Shown piece after piece: positions 8,620 to 17,049 of a DNA stretch of 64,000 nucleotides. The notes under the pieces were generated by a model. That model worked only from the letters and a program-made list of their open reading frames with translations. It had not been told where the DNA came from and did not search any database. Made by a program: the position numbers and the translations under genes. Origin of the DNA: Roseomonas aerilata DSM 19363 (GTDB taxonomy: Bacteria > Pseudomonadota > Alphaproteobacteria > Acetobacterales > Acetobacteraceae); assembly GCF_000711725.1 (NCBI RefSeq), contig NZ_JONP01000005.1, positions 62,001 through 126,000 of the forward strand. The letters are read 5' to 3'. Positions within the stretch are counted from its first letter, which is position 1. Each line of letters begins with the position of its first letter.

Positions 8620-9446
8620 GCCTCGAAAAGCAGGGCGCAGCCCGCCGCCTCCGCCGCCGGCACCATCAGCCCGCCGGGCACCTCCGCGTGCAGCACGCCG
8701 GAAAGGGCGGCGCGCGTCGCGTCGAGGTCCTCCACGCCGATCACCAGGCCCATCACGGCCGGCAAGGCCGGCGCCTCCAGTCCGGGCATCACCCGCGCGG
8801 CCTCCTCCGGTCCCAGCACGCGAACCCGCGCGCCGTCCGGCAGGGGCAGGGCAAAGCCGCCGGCCGGGTCTGGCTCCAGCGGCAACCCGGCGAGGCGGGA
8901 AAGCCGCGCGGCGCTCTCCGCCGGCCGCCCGGCGACGAGGATCGCCGCCCGCAGCTCCCGCGCGCCGTTCGGGTGGCTCATCCATGCGTCGCGCCAGATC
9001 AGCTCGGGCGTCAGGTGCCGCACGAGCTGCACGCGGCCCTCCGGTGCGCCCGGCAGCGGCAGCCGCTCGAAGCGCGCGATCGGCCCGCCGGGCTCCACCG
9101 GCCGCGAGAGCGGCGCGATGCCCGGCACCTCGATCCCCGCCCGCCGCAGCCGCGCGAGGTTCCCCTCGGAATCGCTCATGCCGAGGGCGAGGATCAGCGC
9201 GCCTTCCAGCCGGTCGAGCATCGCGCCCAGCCCGTTGTCGGGCAGCGAGGGATCGAGGATCGCCAGCAGCTCGATATAGCCCCGCCGCAGCATCGCGCAG
9301 CAATTGGCCGTGCCGAGCGGCCCGCTGCCGCCCGATTGCTGCGCCACCGGCGTCAGCGCGAAGCCGAGCCGCTCATAGGCGCCCCAGAGCGCCGCCGCGT
9401 CGCGCGAGCAGACGCCGACATGATCGAGCCCGCTCGCGGTCCCCAT
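8616..9446 (-). CDS. VOC-family / glyoxalase-like domain protein
   Basis: A 276-residue protein with the vicinal-oxygen-chelate fold. It opens GLDHVGVCSRDAAALWGAYERLGF, the first beta-alpha-beta unit. A central part has LLAILDPSLPDNGLGAMLDR, a pattern common in the glyoxalase-like domain family PF13468. A second VOC module begins near residue 170. VOC proteins bind a metal and act as dioxygenases, glyoxalases or resistance proteins; no specific function can be assigned. Third in the coupled operon: its ATG overlaps the stop of the GST gene (ATGA) and its TGA overlaps the FkbM start. Confidence 0.85.
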   Translation of the reverse strand: MGTASGLDHVGVCSRDAAALWGAYERLGFALTPVAQQSGGSGPLGTANCCAMLRRGYIELLAILDPSLPDNGLGAMLDRLEGALILALGMSDSEGNLARLRRAGIEVPGIAPLSRPVEPGGPIARFERLPLPGAPEGRVQLVRHLTPELIWRDAWMSHPNGARELRAAILVAGRPAESAARLSRLAGLPLEPDPAGGFALPLPDGARVRVLGPEEAARVMPGLEAPALPAVMGLVIGVEDLDATRAALSGVLHAEVPGGLMVPAAEAAGCALLFEA

Positions 9447-10120
9447 CAGGCGGGCGGCCCGGCCTCGTAATGCGGCAGCAGCCAGGATTCCGGCTCGGCC
9501 GCGGCCTCGTCGTACCAGCGGGCGACGAGCGGATGCGCGCGCACCGCCGCCACATAGGCCTTGCCGCGCGCGGAAAGCGCGGGCGCGTAGGTGATCAGCC
9601 GCGTGACGACGGGCGCGTACATCGCGTCGGCCACGCCCATCGCCGCCCCGTGCAGGAAGGGCCCGCCGCTGGCGTCCAGGCACCCTGCCCAGACCGTCTC
9701 GATCCGCGCGATATCGGCCAGCGCGTCCGGCGTGCCGCCGCGTCCCGAGAAGTCGCGCCCGAGATTCATTGGCATGGCCTGGCGCAGCCCGCGGAAACCC
9801 GCGTGCATCTCGGAGGCCGCGCTCCGCAGCAGCGCGCGCAGCACCCGGTCCTCCGGCCAGAGGGCGGGCGCGAACTCGGCGCAGTACTCGAGGATCGCGA
9901 GGCTCTCCCAGACCCGCGCGCCGCGGTGCTCGAGATAGGGCACGAGCCCCGTGGGCGTCGCCGACTTGATCGCGGCGGTGCCGCCACCGCCCGCGAGGGG
10001 GATCACCACCTCCTCCACGTCGAGCCCCGCGAGATGCACCCCGAGCCAGCCGCGCAGCGACCAGGAGGAGTAGCGCTTCGTCCCGATGAACAGCCTTCCG
10101 TCAGCCCCCTGGTCAGCCAT
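9446..10120 (-). CDS. Glutathione S-transferase family protein
   Basis: A 224-residue GST. The N-terminal thioredoxin fold has the catalytic-loop pattern RYSSWSLRGWLGVHLAGL near residues 16-33, the cis-Pro element TPTGLVPYLEH, and the glutathione gamma-Glu site VWESLAILEYCAE. The C-terminal helical domain follows. The SSWS sequence resembles the group annotated as YfcF-like GSTs. These conjugate or reduce electrophiles with glutathione in the cytoplasm. It starts inside the last eight bases of the ferredoxin-NADP reductase gene, so the two are probably translated together. Confidence 0.88.
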   Translation of the reverse strand: MADQGADGRLFIGTKRYSSWSLRGWLGVHLAGLDVEEVVIPLAGGGGTAAIKSATPTGLVPYLEHRGARVWESLAILEYCAEFAPALWPEDRVLRALLRSAASEMHAGFRGLRQAMPMNLGRDFSGRGGTPDALADIARIETVWAGCLDASGGPFLHGAAMGVADAMYAPVVTRLITYAPALSARGKAYVAAVRAHPLVARWYDEAAAEPESWLLPHYEAGPPA

Positions 10121-11132
10121 GAACGGGAACCCCCTTCGACGTGGAGTACTCGAAATGCAGCGCCTCGCCCGGATGCACGCGCGGGTGGATGGCGTGCGCG
10201 GCCATCGCCGCCTCAGAGAAGCCCTGCAGGATAAGCTTCAGCTTGCCTGGATAGGTCGCGACGTCCCCGATGGCGTAGATGCCGGGCCGCGAGGTCTCGC
10301 AGGTGGCGGGCGTCACCTGCACGTGGCTGCGGTCCATCCCCAGCCCCCATTCCGCGATCGGCCCCAGTTCCATCGAAAGCCCGAAGAAGGCGAGGAGGTG
10401 GTCCGCCTCCACGTCCCGCTCCTCCCCCTTGAGCGTCGCCAGCGTGACATGCGTGAGGTTCGCCCCGTCGCCCTTCAGTCCGTGCAGCTGGTAGGGGATC
10501 GCCATCTCCACCTCGCCCCGCGCCGCGGCGGCGTCGAGCTGCGCCGCGCTTTCCGGCGCCGCGCGGAACTTCGGGCGGCGGTGCACCACCGTTACCTTCC
10601 GCGCGATCTCCTTCAGGGAAAGCGCCCAGTCCACCGCAGAATCGCCCCCGCCCGCGATCACCACGCGCTTGCCGCGGAAGTCCTCGCGCCGGTTGACCAT
10701 GTAGCGCACGGCGCCGGCCCGCTCGTAGCCCGGCAGGTCCTCCAGCGGCGGGCGGTTGGGCCCGAAGGCGCCGGCCCCGGCCGCCAGCACCACGGCGCGC
10801 GCGCGCACGCTGTCGCCCTCGCTCGTGCCGAGGGTGAAGAACCCGTCCTCCTCCAGCAGCCGCTCCACGCGGCGGCCGAGCAGGTAGAGCGGGGTGAAGG
10901 GCTGCGCCTGCGCCTCCAACTCGCGGATGAGGTCGCCGCCGGCGATGCGGGGATGGGCGGGAATGTCGAAGATCGGCTTCTCGGGATAGAGCGCCGAGCA
11001 CTGGCCCCCGATCGCCTCCAGCGCGTCGATCACCACGCATTTCATCCGCAGCATCCCGCACTCGAACACAGCGAAAAGGCCTGCGGGGCCGGCGCCGATG
11101 ATGGCGACGTCCGTCTCGATATGCGCGGTCAT
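10113..11132 (-). CDS. Ferredoxin/flavodoxin--NADP+ reductase, thioredoxin-reductase-like type
   Basis: A 339-residue flavoprotein with two dinucleotide folds: FAD at VAIIGAGPAGLFAVFE (about residues 9-24) and NADPH at VVIAGGGDSAVDWALSL. It has the GIYAIGDVATYPGKLKLI FAD-closing motif near the C-terminus. It lacks the CxxC of thioredoxin reductase, which together with the GGQCSALYPEKPIFDIPAHP segment fits the FNR2 family that reduces ferredoxin or flavodoxin with NADPH. The ATG at 11132 is chosen because the FAD motif follows at once and GGGAGG lies ten bases upstream. First gene of the five-gene operon. Its ribosome site is inside a perfect hairpin (11141-11168). Confidence 0.92.
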   Translation of the reverse strand: MTAHIETDVAIIGAGPAGLFAVFECGMLRMKCVVIDALEAIGGQCSALYPEKPIFDIPAHPRIAGGDLIRELEAQAQPFTPLYLLGRRVERLLEEDGFFTLGTSEGDSVRARAVVLAAGAGAFGPNRPPLEDLPGYERAGAVRYMVNRREDFRGKRVVIAGGGDSAVDWALSLKEIARKVTVVHRRPKFRAAPESAAQLDAAAARGEVEMAIPYQLHGLKGDGANLTHVTLATLKGEERDVEADHLLAFFGLSMELGPIAEWGLGMDRSHVQVTPATCETSRPGIYAIGDVATYPGKLKLILQGFSEAAMAAHAIHPRVHPGEALHFEYSTSKGVPVHG

Positions 11133-11140
11133 GGCGGTGG

Positions 11141-11168
11141 CGCCTCCCGTCGGAAATAGAGGGAGGCG
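11141..11168 (-). promoter_or_regulatory. Hairpin that hides the ribosome binding site of the FNR2 operon
   Basis: Read on the minus strand, CGCCTCCC is followed by a 12-base loop (TCTATTTCCGAC) and GGGAGGCG, an 8-bp perfect stem. The 3' arm contains the only good Shine-Dalgarno sequence (GGGAGG), ending ten bases before the ATG at 11132. Folding would block it. Control by temperature, a ligand or an upstream event is possible; only the pairing itself is seen. Confidence 0.5.
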
Positions 11169-11260
11169 TGATACAGCGGGTGGGGGAGGGGGGGAAGGCA
11201 GGGCCCCGGCCACTTTCGAAGTGCCGCCTCTCACTTGGGACGGTGCCTTGGAATGCGCGG

Positions 11261-11502
11261 GAAAGGCCGGGGGAGAAGGAATTCTCCCCCGGACCCCCTC
11301 ATTTTCTTCAAAACTGTCGTGGATGCCCCGGATGAGGGTTGGCGCCAATGAGCCGAAAGCAATCTGGCGGCGGGGGCTGAACACGGCCGCGCCGGGGGTC
11401 ATTGACCCCCGGCGAGACGGCCGTTCAGCCCTCCGCGAAAGCCAAACAGAAAAAGATGAGGGAGGGTCCGGGAGGGAGAATTCCTTCTCCCTCCCGGCGC
11501 CA
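11261..11502. repeat. Hairpin-rich intergenic repeat, copy D (mirror-image form)
   Basis: The 403-bp gap between the small lipoprotein and the FNR2 gene holds no gene. It contains terminal hairpins of the repeat family at both ends, facing each other: 11267-11292 (11-bp perfect stem, loop GGAA) and 11468-11497 (13-bp perfect stem, loop TTCC). Between them is the central hairpin 11390-11414 (11-bp stem CGCCGGGGGTC, loop ATT), itself flanked by inverted GGCTGAAC arms. Copies A and C have the terminal hairpin on one side only. A further short dyad CACTT-TCG-AAGTG sits at 11211-11223. Confidence 0.75.
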
Positions 11503-11535
11503 CCTCCCGGGACCGTTTAGAACGAAGCGCGGCGG

Positions 11536-11715
11536 TTAGTTCGGCCGCACGCGGTCGATCGCGCGGTCCACGGCGCGGCCAGTGGACTCCACGGGCCCGC
11601 TCGGCGGATCGATGGTGTCGCGGGCGCGCTCGCCGAAGGTGCGGTTGCCGCCGGTGCAGGCGGCGAGGGTGGCGAGCAGCAGCGCGGGCAACAGGGCGGC
11701 GCGGATGAGGCGCAT
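11536..11715 (-). CDS. Small entericidin-like lipoprotein
   Basis: A 59-residue protein with a lipoprotein signal peptide: MRLIRAALLPALLLATLAAC, lipobox LAAC, lipidated Cys20. The mature 40 residues are polar, start TGGNRTFGERARDTIDPPSG and end in VDRAIDRVRPN. The size, lipobox and Gly/Arg-rich mature part resemble entericidin-type and other small cell-envelope lipoproteins; homology is not certain. GGAAGGA lies eight bases before the ATG. Repeat copy D starts just after its stop and could end its transcript. Confidence 0.7.
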   Translation of the reverse strand: MRLIRAALLPALLLATLAACTGGNRTFGERARDTIDPPSGPVESTGRAVDRAIDRVRPN

Positions 11716-11830
11716 GGGGATGTCCTTCCAGGGGCTCGGGGCAGCGATGCGGGGCTAACCGGTCGCCGCCGCCTCGGTTTCCAACCGGCTTGCCGCGGCC
11801 GGTGCCGCGGGGGCAGATTGCCCCCCGCCC

Positions 11831-12295
11831 ATGACCGCCCCGCTCACCCTTATCCTGCCCGACGAGGCGGCGACCCGCGCGCTCGCGGCCCGTGCGGCCC
11901 GCCTGGCCCGGCCGGGCGACGCCATCCTGCTGGACGGCCCGCTGGGCGCCGGGAAATCCGCCTTCGCCCGCGCCTTCCTGCGCGCGGCGAGCGGCGATGT
12001 GGCGCTGGAGGTGCCGTCCCCCACCTTTACCCTCGTCCAGTCCTACGACCTGCCGGCGGGCCCCGCGCACCACCTGGACCTCTACCGCCTGGATGGCCCC
12101 GCCGCCCTGACGGAACTCGGCTGGGAGGAGGCGCGGGAGGGGATCGTTCTCGTCGAATGGCCCGACCGCCTCGGCCCGCTCGCCCCCGCCGACGCCCTCC
12201 GCATCACCCTCCTACCCACCGAAGCCGAGGAGGCCCGCCGCGCCACCCTCGCCGGCTGGGACGCCCGCCGACTGGAAGCCCTCGCCACCGCATGA
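11831..12295 (+). CDS. tsaE: tRNA t6A biosynthesis ATPase TsaE
   Basis: A 154-residue P-loop ATPase of the universal bacterial t6A pathway; with TsaB and TsaD it transfers the threonylcarbamoyl group to A37 of ANN-decoding tRNAs. Walker A is GPLGAGKS at residues 36-43. The family motifs VPSPTFTLVQSY (61-72), HLDLYRL (81-87) and LVEWPDRLG (107-115) are all present. The TGA overlaps the ATG of amgK. The order tsaE-amgK-murU is common in alphaproteobacteria. The partner step enzyme TsaC lies at 43639 in this window. Confidence 0.96.
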   Translation: MTAPLTLILPDEAATRALAARAARLARPGDAILLDGPLGAGKSAFARAFLRAASGDVALEVPSPTFTLVQSYDLPAGPAHHLDLYRLDGPAALTELGWEEAREGIVLVEWPDRLGPLAPADALRITLLPTEAEEARRATLAGWDARRLEALATA

Positions 12296-13302
12296 GCCTC
12301 GATCCATTCCTCTCCGCCCACGGCTTCGCGGCCGCGGCGCGCCTGCCCCTGCCGGGGGATGCCGGCCATCGCCGCTACCTCCGACTGACCGGCGGCCCGC
12401 GCCCGGCCCTCCTGATGGACGGCTCCGCCGCCGCCGCTGTGGGCCTCCCCTCGGCCGAGGCGGATCTTCGCGCCTTCATCGCTATCGCTGGCCATCTGCA
12501 GGGCATCGGCCTCTCCGCCCCGGAGGTGATCGCCGCCGACCCGCCCGCCGGCCTGCTGCTGCTGGAGGACCTGGGCGAGGACACCCACGCCAGTCTGCTC
12601 GACGCCGGGGCGGACCCGATCCCCCTCTACGCCGCCGCTGCCGAGACCCTGGCCGCCCTGCACGAAGCCCCGCCCCCGGCCGGCCTGCCGGCCTGGGAGG
12701 GGGAGGCCATGGCCCGCACCGCCGCCGCCACCTTCCTCGACTGGTGGTGGCCCGCCGCCCTCGGCCGCGACCCCACGCCCGCCGAGCGCGAGGCCTTCCG
12801 GCTGGCGATCCGTACGATGCTCGCCCCCTTCGAGGGCGCGGGCGCCTTCGTCCATCGGGACTACTTTCCCGCGAACCTCCTGCCTCTGCCGGACCGCCCT
12901 GGCTCCGCCTCGGTCGGCATCATCGACTTCCAGGACGCGGGCCACGGCCACCCGGCCTACGACCTCGTCAGCCTTCTCCAGGACGCCCGACGCGACGTGC
13001 CGCAGGCGGTGCGCCGGAGCGCCACCGAGCGCTACCTGGCCGCCCGGCCCAGCATCGACCGCGCTGCCTTTACGGCCGCGACCGCCGCCATGGCCGCCCA
13101 GCGCCACCTCCGCGTTGCCGCCCTCTGGGTGCGGCTGGACCGTCGGGACGGCAAGCCGCACTACCTCGCCCACGGCCCCCGCTGCTGGCGCCTGCTGGAC
13201 GAGGCCCTGAAACACCCCGCCACCGCGCCGCTCGCCGCCTTCCTCGACCAGCACGTGCCGCGCGCGCTCCGCGCCAATCCCCGGATGGAACCCGCCGCAT
13301 GA
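12292..13302 (+). CDS. amgK: N-acetylmuramate/N-acetylglucosamine kinase AmgK (aminoglycoside phosphotransferase fold)
   Basis: A 336-residue sugar kinase that phosphorylates the anomeric OH of MurNAc or GlcNAc recovered from the cell wall, so that MurU can make UDP-MurNAc and bypass de novo synthesis. It has the kinase catalytic loop FVHRDYFPANLL (His188, Asp190, Asn195) and the metal-binding IDFQDAGHGHPAYDL at 211-225. LLLLEDLGEDTH lies near 89-99 in the hinge region. The family label aminoglycoside phosphotransferase fits equally, but the flanking tsaE and murU genes, each joined by ATGA overlap, decide the call. Confidence 0.93.
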   Translation: MSLDPFLSAHGFAAAARLPLPGDAGHRRYLRLTGGPRPALLMDGSAAAAVGLPSAEADLRAFIAIAGHLQGIGLSAPEVIAADPPAGLLLLEDLGEDTHASLLDAGADPIPLYAAAAETLAALHEAPPPAGLPAWEGEAMARTAAATFLDWWWPAALGRDPTPAEREAFRLAIRTMLAPFEGAGAFVHRDYFPANLLPLPDRPGSASVGIIDFQDAGHGHPAYDLVSLLQDARRDVPQAVRRSATERYLAARPSIDRAAFTAATAAMAAQRHLRVAALWVRLDRRDGKPHYLAHGPRCWRLLDEALKHPATAPLAAFLDQHVPRALRANPRMEPAA

Positions 13303-14024
13303 TCACCCTGAGCAAAGGCATGGTCCTCGCGGCCGGGCTCGGCACGCGGATGCGCCCACTGACCGAGACGGTGCCCAAGCCCCTCCTCGCGCTGCGCGGC
13401 CGCTCCCTGCTGGATCACGCGCTGGACCGGATGGAGGATGCGGGCATCGGCGAGGCCGTGGTGAACGCCTTCCACCTCGCCCCCCAGGTCGTCGCCGCCT
13501 GCGAGGCCCGCCGCACGCCCCGCTGCACCGTGCTGGTGGAGGACGAGCTGCTGGAGACCGGCGGCGGCATCCGCAACGCCCTGCCGCATCTCGGCGCCGC
13601 GCCCTTTGCCTGCGTGAACGGCGACGCCTACTGGCTCGACGGCCCCAGCCCCGCCCTGCTTCGCCTCGCCGCCGCCTTCGACGAAGATCGCATGGACGCG
13701 ATGCTGCTGATGGTGCGCGCCGCGCAGGTGGAGGGCGAGGTCGGCCTCGGGGACTTCCTCCTCGACCCGATTGGCCGACTCCGCCGGCCCAGGGAGCGCG
13801 AGGTCGCGCCCTACCTCTATGCCGGCGTGCAGATCATCCACCCCCGCCTGCTGGACGGCACGCGGCCCGGCCGCTTCGGCCTGATGGGCCCCTGGATGCG
13901 CGCCATCGAGGCCGGCCGCCTCTACGGACTGGTGCATGACGGTGCCTGGTTCCATCTTTCGACACCGCCGGACCTGCAACGGGCCGAAGAAGCGCTGGAC
14001 AAGGGAATGGTAAGGTTGTTCTAG
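13299..14024 (+). CDS. murU: N-acetylmuramate alpha-1-phosphate uridylyltransferase MurU
   Basis: A 241-residue nucleotidyltransferase that turns MurNAc-1-phosphate and UTP into UDP-MurNAc, the last step of the AmgK/MurU recycling route and a source of intrinsic fosfomycin tolerance where it occurs. The nucleotide-binding signature is MVLAAGLGTRMRPLTETVPK (residues 8-27), followed by the metal Asp in CVNGDAYWLDG and ETGGGIRNALPHLG. Length is normal. The start overlaps the amgK stop (ATGA). The addB start follows 34 bp after the stop. Confidence 0.93.
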   Translation: MITLSKGMVLAAGLGTRMRPLTETVPKPLLALRGRSLLDHALDRMEDAGIGEAVVNAFHLAPQVVAACEARRTPRCTVLVEDELLETGGGIRNALPHLGAAPFACVNGDAYWLDGPSPALLRLAAAFDEDRMDAMLLMVRAAQVEGEVGLGDFLLDPIGRLRRPREREVAPYLYAGVQIIHPRLLDGTRPGRFGLMGPWMRAIEAGRLYGLVHDGAWFHLSTPPDLQRAEEALDKGMVRLF

Positions 14025-14058
14025 CGCTGTTCCTGAACGGCAAGGGGAAGATGGCGCG

Positions 14059-17049
14059 GTGAGGCTCTACGAGATTCCCGCGCACCGCCCCTTCCTCGAC
14101 GACCTCGCCCACGGCGTCCTCGCCATGGTCGAGGGAATGGAGGACCCGGCGGCGCTGGCCCGCACCACCATCCTCCTGCCCACCCGCCGCGCCGCGCGCA
14201 GCCTCCGTGAATCCTTCCTCCGCGCCTCCGGCAAGCAGGCACTGCTGCTGCCCCGCCTGCGCGCGCTCGCCGGCCTCTCGACCGAGGACGCGGAGGAGCT
14301 GTCGCTCCCCACCCTGCTCGACGAGCCGCCCGCGGTGGACGCCGCGCGCCGCCTTGCGGTGCTGACCGACGTGGTGATGAAGCTGCCGCCGAATCTCGGT
14401 GGCCCCAGCAACCCCGACCAGGCCTGGCGCCTCGCGCTGGAACTCGCGACGCTGCTCGACGAGATGGCGCTGGAGGGCTGCGATCCTTCGGGCATTCCGG
14501 ACCTTGTGACCGGCGAGCTGGCCACGCACTGGAAGATCACGCACGAATTCCTCGGCGCCGCCATCAACTATTGGCACGCTTGGCTGGCCGAGCAGGGGCT
14601 GTCGGACATCGGCGCCCGCCGAGTCGCCTCGCTGCGCGCCCAGGCCCGCGCCTGGCGCGACAACCCGCCGAAGGATCCCATCATCGCCGCCGGCATCGGC
14701 ATCGGCGGCACTATCCCGGCCGCGACTGACCTGCTGCGCCAGATCGCCCGCATGGAGATGGGCGCCGTCGTCCTGCATGGCGCCGGCGAGGAGCTTTCGG
14801 CCGATCTGTGGGAGGTGCTGCGGGACGCGCATAGCCACCCGCTGAACGGCACCGCTCGCCTCCTGCGCGGCCTGGACGCCACCGTGGCGGATCTCCGCCC
14901 CTGGCCCTACCGCGCGCCCGACGCTCCCGCGCCGAACGAGGCCCGCGCCGCCCTTCTCGCCCGCGCGCTGCGGCCGGAGGAGGGAATCGCCTGCTGGCAG
15001 GAGCGCGAGTCCGAGCGCTGGCGCCCCGCGCTGTCCGGCCTCGACCTGCTGATCGCGCCTGACGAGGCGGGAGAGGCCGCCGCCATTGCCCTGCTGCTGC
15101 GGGAAGCCCTGGAAACCCCCGGCGCCCGCGCGGCGCTGGTGACGCCCGACCGCGACCTCGCCCGCCGCGTCTCGGTGGAGCTGCTGCGCCACGGCATCCT
15201 CGCCGACGATTCCGCCGGCCAGCCGCTCGGCATGACGCCGGCCGGCGCCTTCCTCCGCCTCATCGGCCGCGCGGTGGAGGAGGGTTTCGCGCCGGTCGCC
15301 CTTCTCTCCCTCCTCAAGCACCCGCTCTGCGCCGGTGGCATGGCGCGCTCGGACTGGATGCGGTCGGTGCGCGAGCTGGAGCGCCACGCACTGCGCGGCC
15401 CGCGCCCCGGCGCCGGACTGGACGGCCTGCGCCGCGCCGCCGAGGCCATCCGCCACGAGGAACCGCGTGCCCGGGTGCTCGCGATGCTCGATGCGCTGGA
15501 GGCCGCCCTCGGCAACTTCCGCGAACTCGACCGCGCCGTGCGCCCGCCCGCGGACCTCCTGGCCGACCACCTCGCCGCCGCCGAGGCCCTGGCGAGTACC
15601 GACGAGCGCCCCGGCGGCCTGCGCCTCTACTCCGGCGAGGAGGGCGAGCCGCTGGCCGTCCATCTCGCGGGGCTGGAGCCCTCCATGCGCGCCCTGCCGC
15701 CGCTGGAAGCCGCCGCCTGGCCCGCGCTCTTCGACGCGCTGCTGGAAGGCCCGCTCGCACCCGGCGTTCGCACGATGCGCGGCCGCAAGGGTGGATCGCA
15801 TCCCCGCGTGCAGATCCTCGGCCTGCTGGAAGCGCGGCTGCAATCCTTCGACCGCGTCGTGCTCGGCGCGCTGGAGGAGAGCGTCTGGCCCATCGCGACT
15901 GATCCGGGCGCCTGGATGAGCCGTCCGATGCGCACCGCCTTCGGCCTGCCCGCGCCCGAGGCCCGCATCGGCCGCGTCTGCGCCGACTTCTTCCTCTCCG
16001 CGCTCTCCGCCCCGCGCGCCACGCTCTCCCGCGCTCGCAAGCGCGGCGGCTCGCCCACGGTTCCCGCGCGCTGGCTGACGCGGCTCGACACCTTCCTGCG
16101 CGGGCAGGAACTCGGCGGCCTCGAGACCTCCCCCGCCACTGACTGGGCGTCCCTGCTCGACATGCCCGATGCTGCGCGCCCCTGCGCCCGTCCCGCCCCG
16201 GCGCCGCCCGCCGCCCTCCGCCCGCGCAAGATCGGCGTGACGGATGTCTGGCTGCTGAAATCCGATCCCTATGCCTGGTACGCCAAGCGCATGCTGCGGC
16301 TGCGCCCGCTCGACGACCTCGACGCCGAGGCGGACGCGGCGGAATACGGCAACATCGTCCACCACATGGTCTCGCACTGGCTCACCCTCTGCGACGGCGA
16401 CCCGCATTGCGTGGACGCCGTCGAGCACTTCGCCGCGGCGACGGAACGCGCGCTGGAGGAATTCGCCCCGCGCCCGGGCCTCGTCGCCTACTGGCGCCCA
16501 CGCCTTGCGCGCATCGCGGAATTCGTGCTCGAGACCGAGCGCGGGCGCGACGGCGTCACCCGCCGCCACGCCGAGATCACCGGCGGCATCGACCTGCCCT
16601 GCGGCGTGCGGCTGGAAGGCCGCGCGGACCGCGTAGACGTGCTGCGCGACGGCAGCCTCGTGCTGATCGACCTCAAGACCGGCGCGCCGCCCAGCAACGC
16701 CGAGATGGCCGATGGCCGCGCCCCGCAGATGCCGCTGGAGGCCGCGATTGCCGCGCGCGGCGGCTTCGCCGGCATCGCCGCGGCCGAGGTCGCGTCGCTG
16801 GAGCACTGGCACGTCTCTGGCGGCTACGAGGCCGGCACCGTCGCGCCCTTCCGCCCGAAGGAGTCCACCCTGCCCGAGGTGAGCGAGGCCGCCTTCGAGG
16901 CGCTGAACACGCTGGCGACGGATTTCCTCCTCGGCGACCGCCCCTTCCTTGCCCGCCCGCATCCCGCGCGCGCGCCGAAGGGCGATGAGTACGACCATCT
17001 CTCGCGCTTCGACGAATGGGGCGGCGCGGGCGAAGGGGACGGCGCTTGA
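14059..17049 (+). CDS. addB: Double-strand break repair protein AddB
   Basis: A 996-residue AddB of the alphaproteobacterial type, partner of AddA in resecting double-strand DNA ends for RecA loading and Chi-like recognition. The N-terminal half is an inactive helicase-like region (TTILLPTRRAARSLRESFL near residue 35) without a normal Walker A. The C-terminal part holds the RecB-type nuclease: YGNIVHHMVSHW near 765, LEGRADRVDVL and LVLIDLKTGAPPSN near 850-880, with the DxK pair typical of the PD-(D/E)xK fold. The GTG at 14059 is used; a nearby ATG at 14051 is out of frame. Its TGA overlaps the addA start. Confidence 0.93.
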   Translation: MRLYEIPAHRPFLDDLAHGVLAMVEGMEDPAALARTTILLPTRRAARSLRESFLRASGKQALLLPRLRALAGLSTEDAEELSLPTLLDEPPAVDAARRLAVLTDVVMKLPPNLGGPSNPDQAWRLALELATLLDEMALEGCDPSGIPDLVTGELATHWKITHEFLGAAINYWHAWLAEQGLSDIGARRVASLRAQARAWRDNPPKDPIIAAGIGIGGTIPAATDLLRQIARMEMGAVVLHGAGEELSADLWEVLRDAHSHPLNGTARLLRGLDATVADLRPWPYRAPDAPAPNEARAALLARALRPEEGIACWQERESERWRPALSGLDLLIAPDEAGEAAAIALLLREALETPGARAALVTPDRDLARRVSVELLRHGILADDSAGQPLGMTPAGAFLRLIGRAVEEGFAPVALLSLLKHPLCAGGMARSDWMRSVRELERHALRGPRPGAGLDGLRRAAEAIRHEEPRARVLAMLDALEAALGNFRELDRAVRPPADLLADHLAAAEALASTDERPGGLRLYSGEEGEPLAVHLAGLEPSMRALPPLEAAAWPALFDALLEGPLAPGVRTMRGRKGGSHPRVQILGLLEARLQSFDRVVLGALEESVWPIATDPGAWMSRPMRTAFGLPAPEARIGRVCADFFLSALSAPRATLSRARKRGGSPTVPARWLTRLDTFLRGQELGGLETSPATDWASLLDMPDAARPCARPAPAPPAALRPRKIGVTDVWLLKSDPYAWYAKRMLRLRPLDDLDAEADAAEYGNIVHHMVSHWLTLCDGDPHCVDAVEHFAAATERALEEFAPRPGLVAYWRPRLARIAEFVLETERGRDGVTRRHAEITGGIDLPCGVRLEGRADRVDVLRDGSLVLIDLKTGAPPSNAEMADGRAPQMPLEAAIAARGGFAGIAAAEVASLEHWHVSGGYEAGTVAPFRPKESTLPEVSEAAFEALNTLATDFLLGDRPFLARPHPARAPKGDEYDHLSRFDEWGGAGEGDGA

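Noticed and set aside
11713-11790. Possible EcfG-type general stress promoter before the small lipoprotein (GGAAA ... CGGTT)
   Set aside because: The first box is not GGAAC and the 13-base spacing is too short for the GGAAC-N16-17-CGTT pattern.
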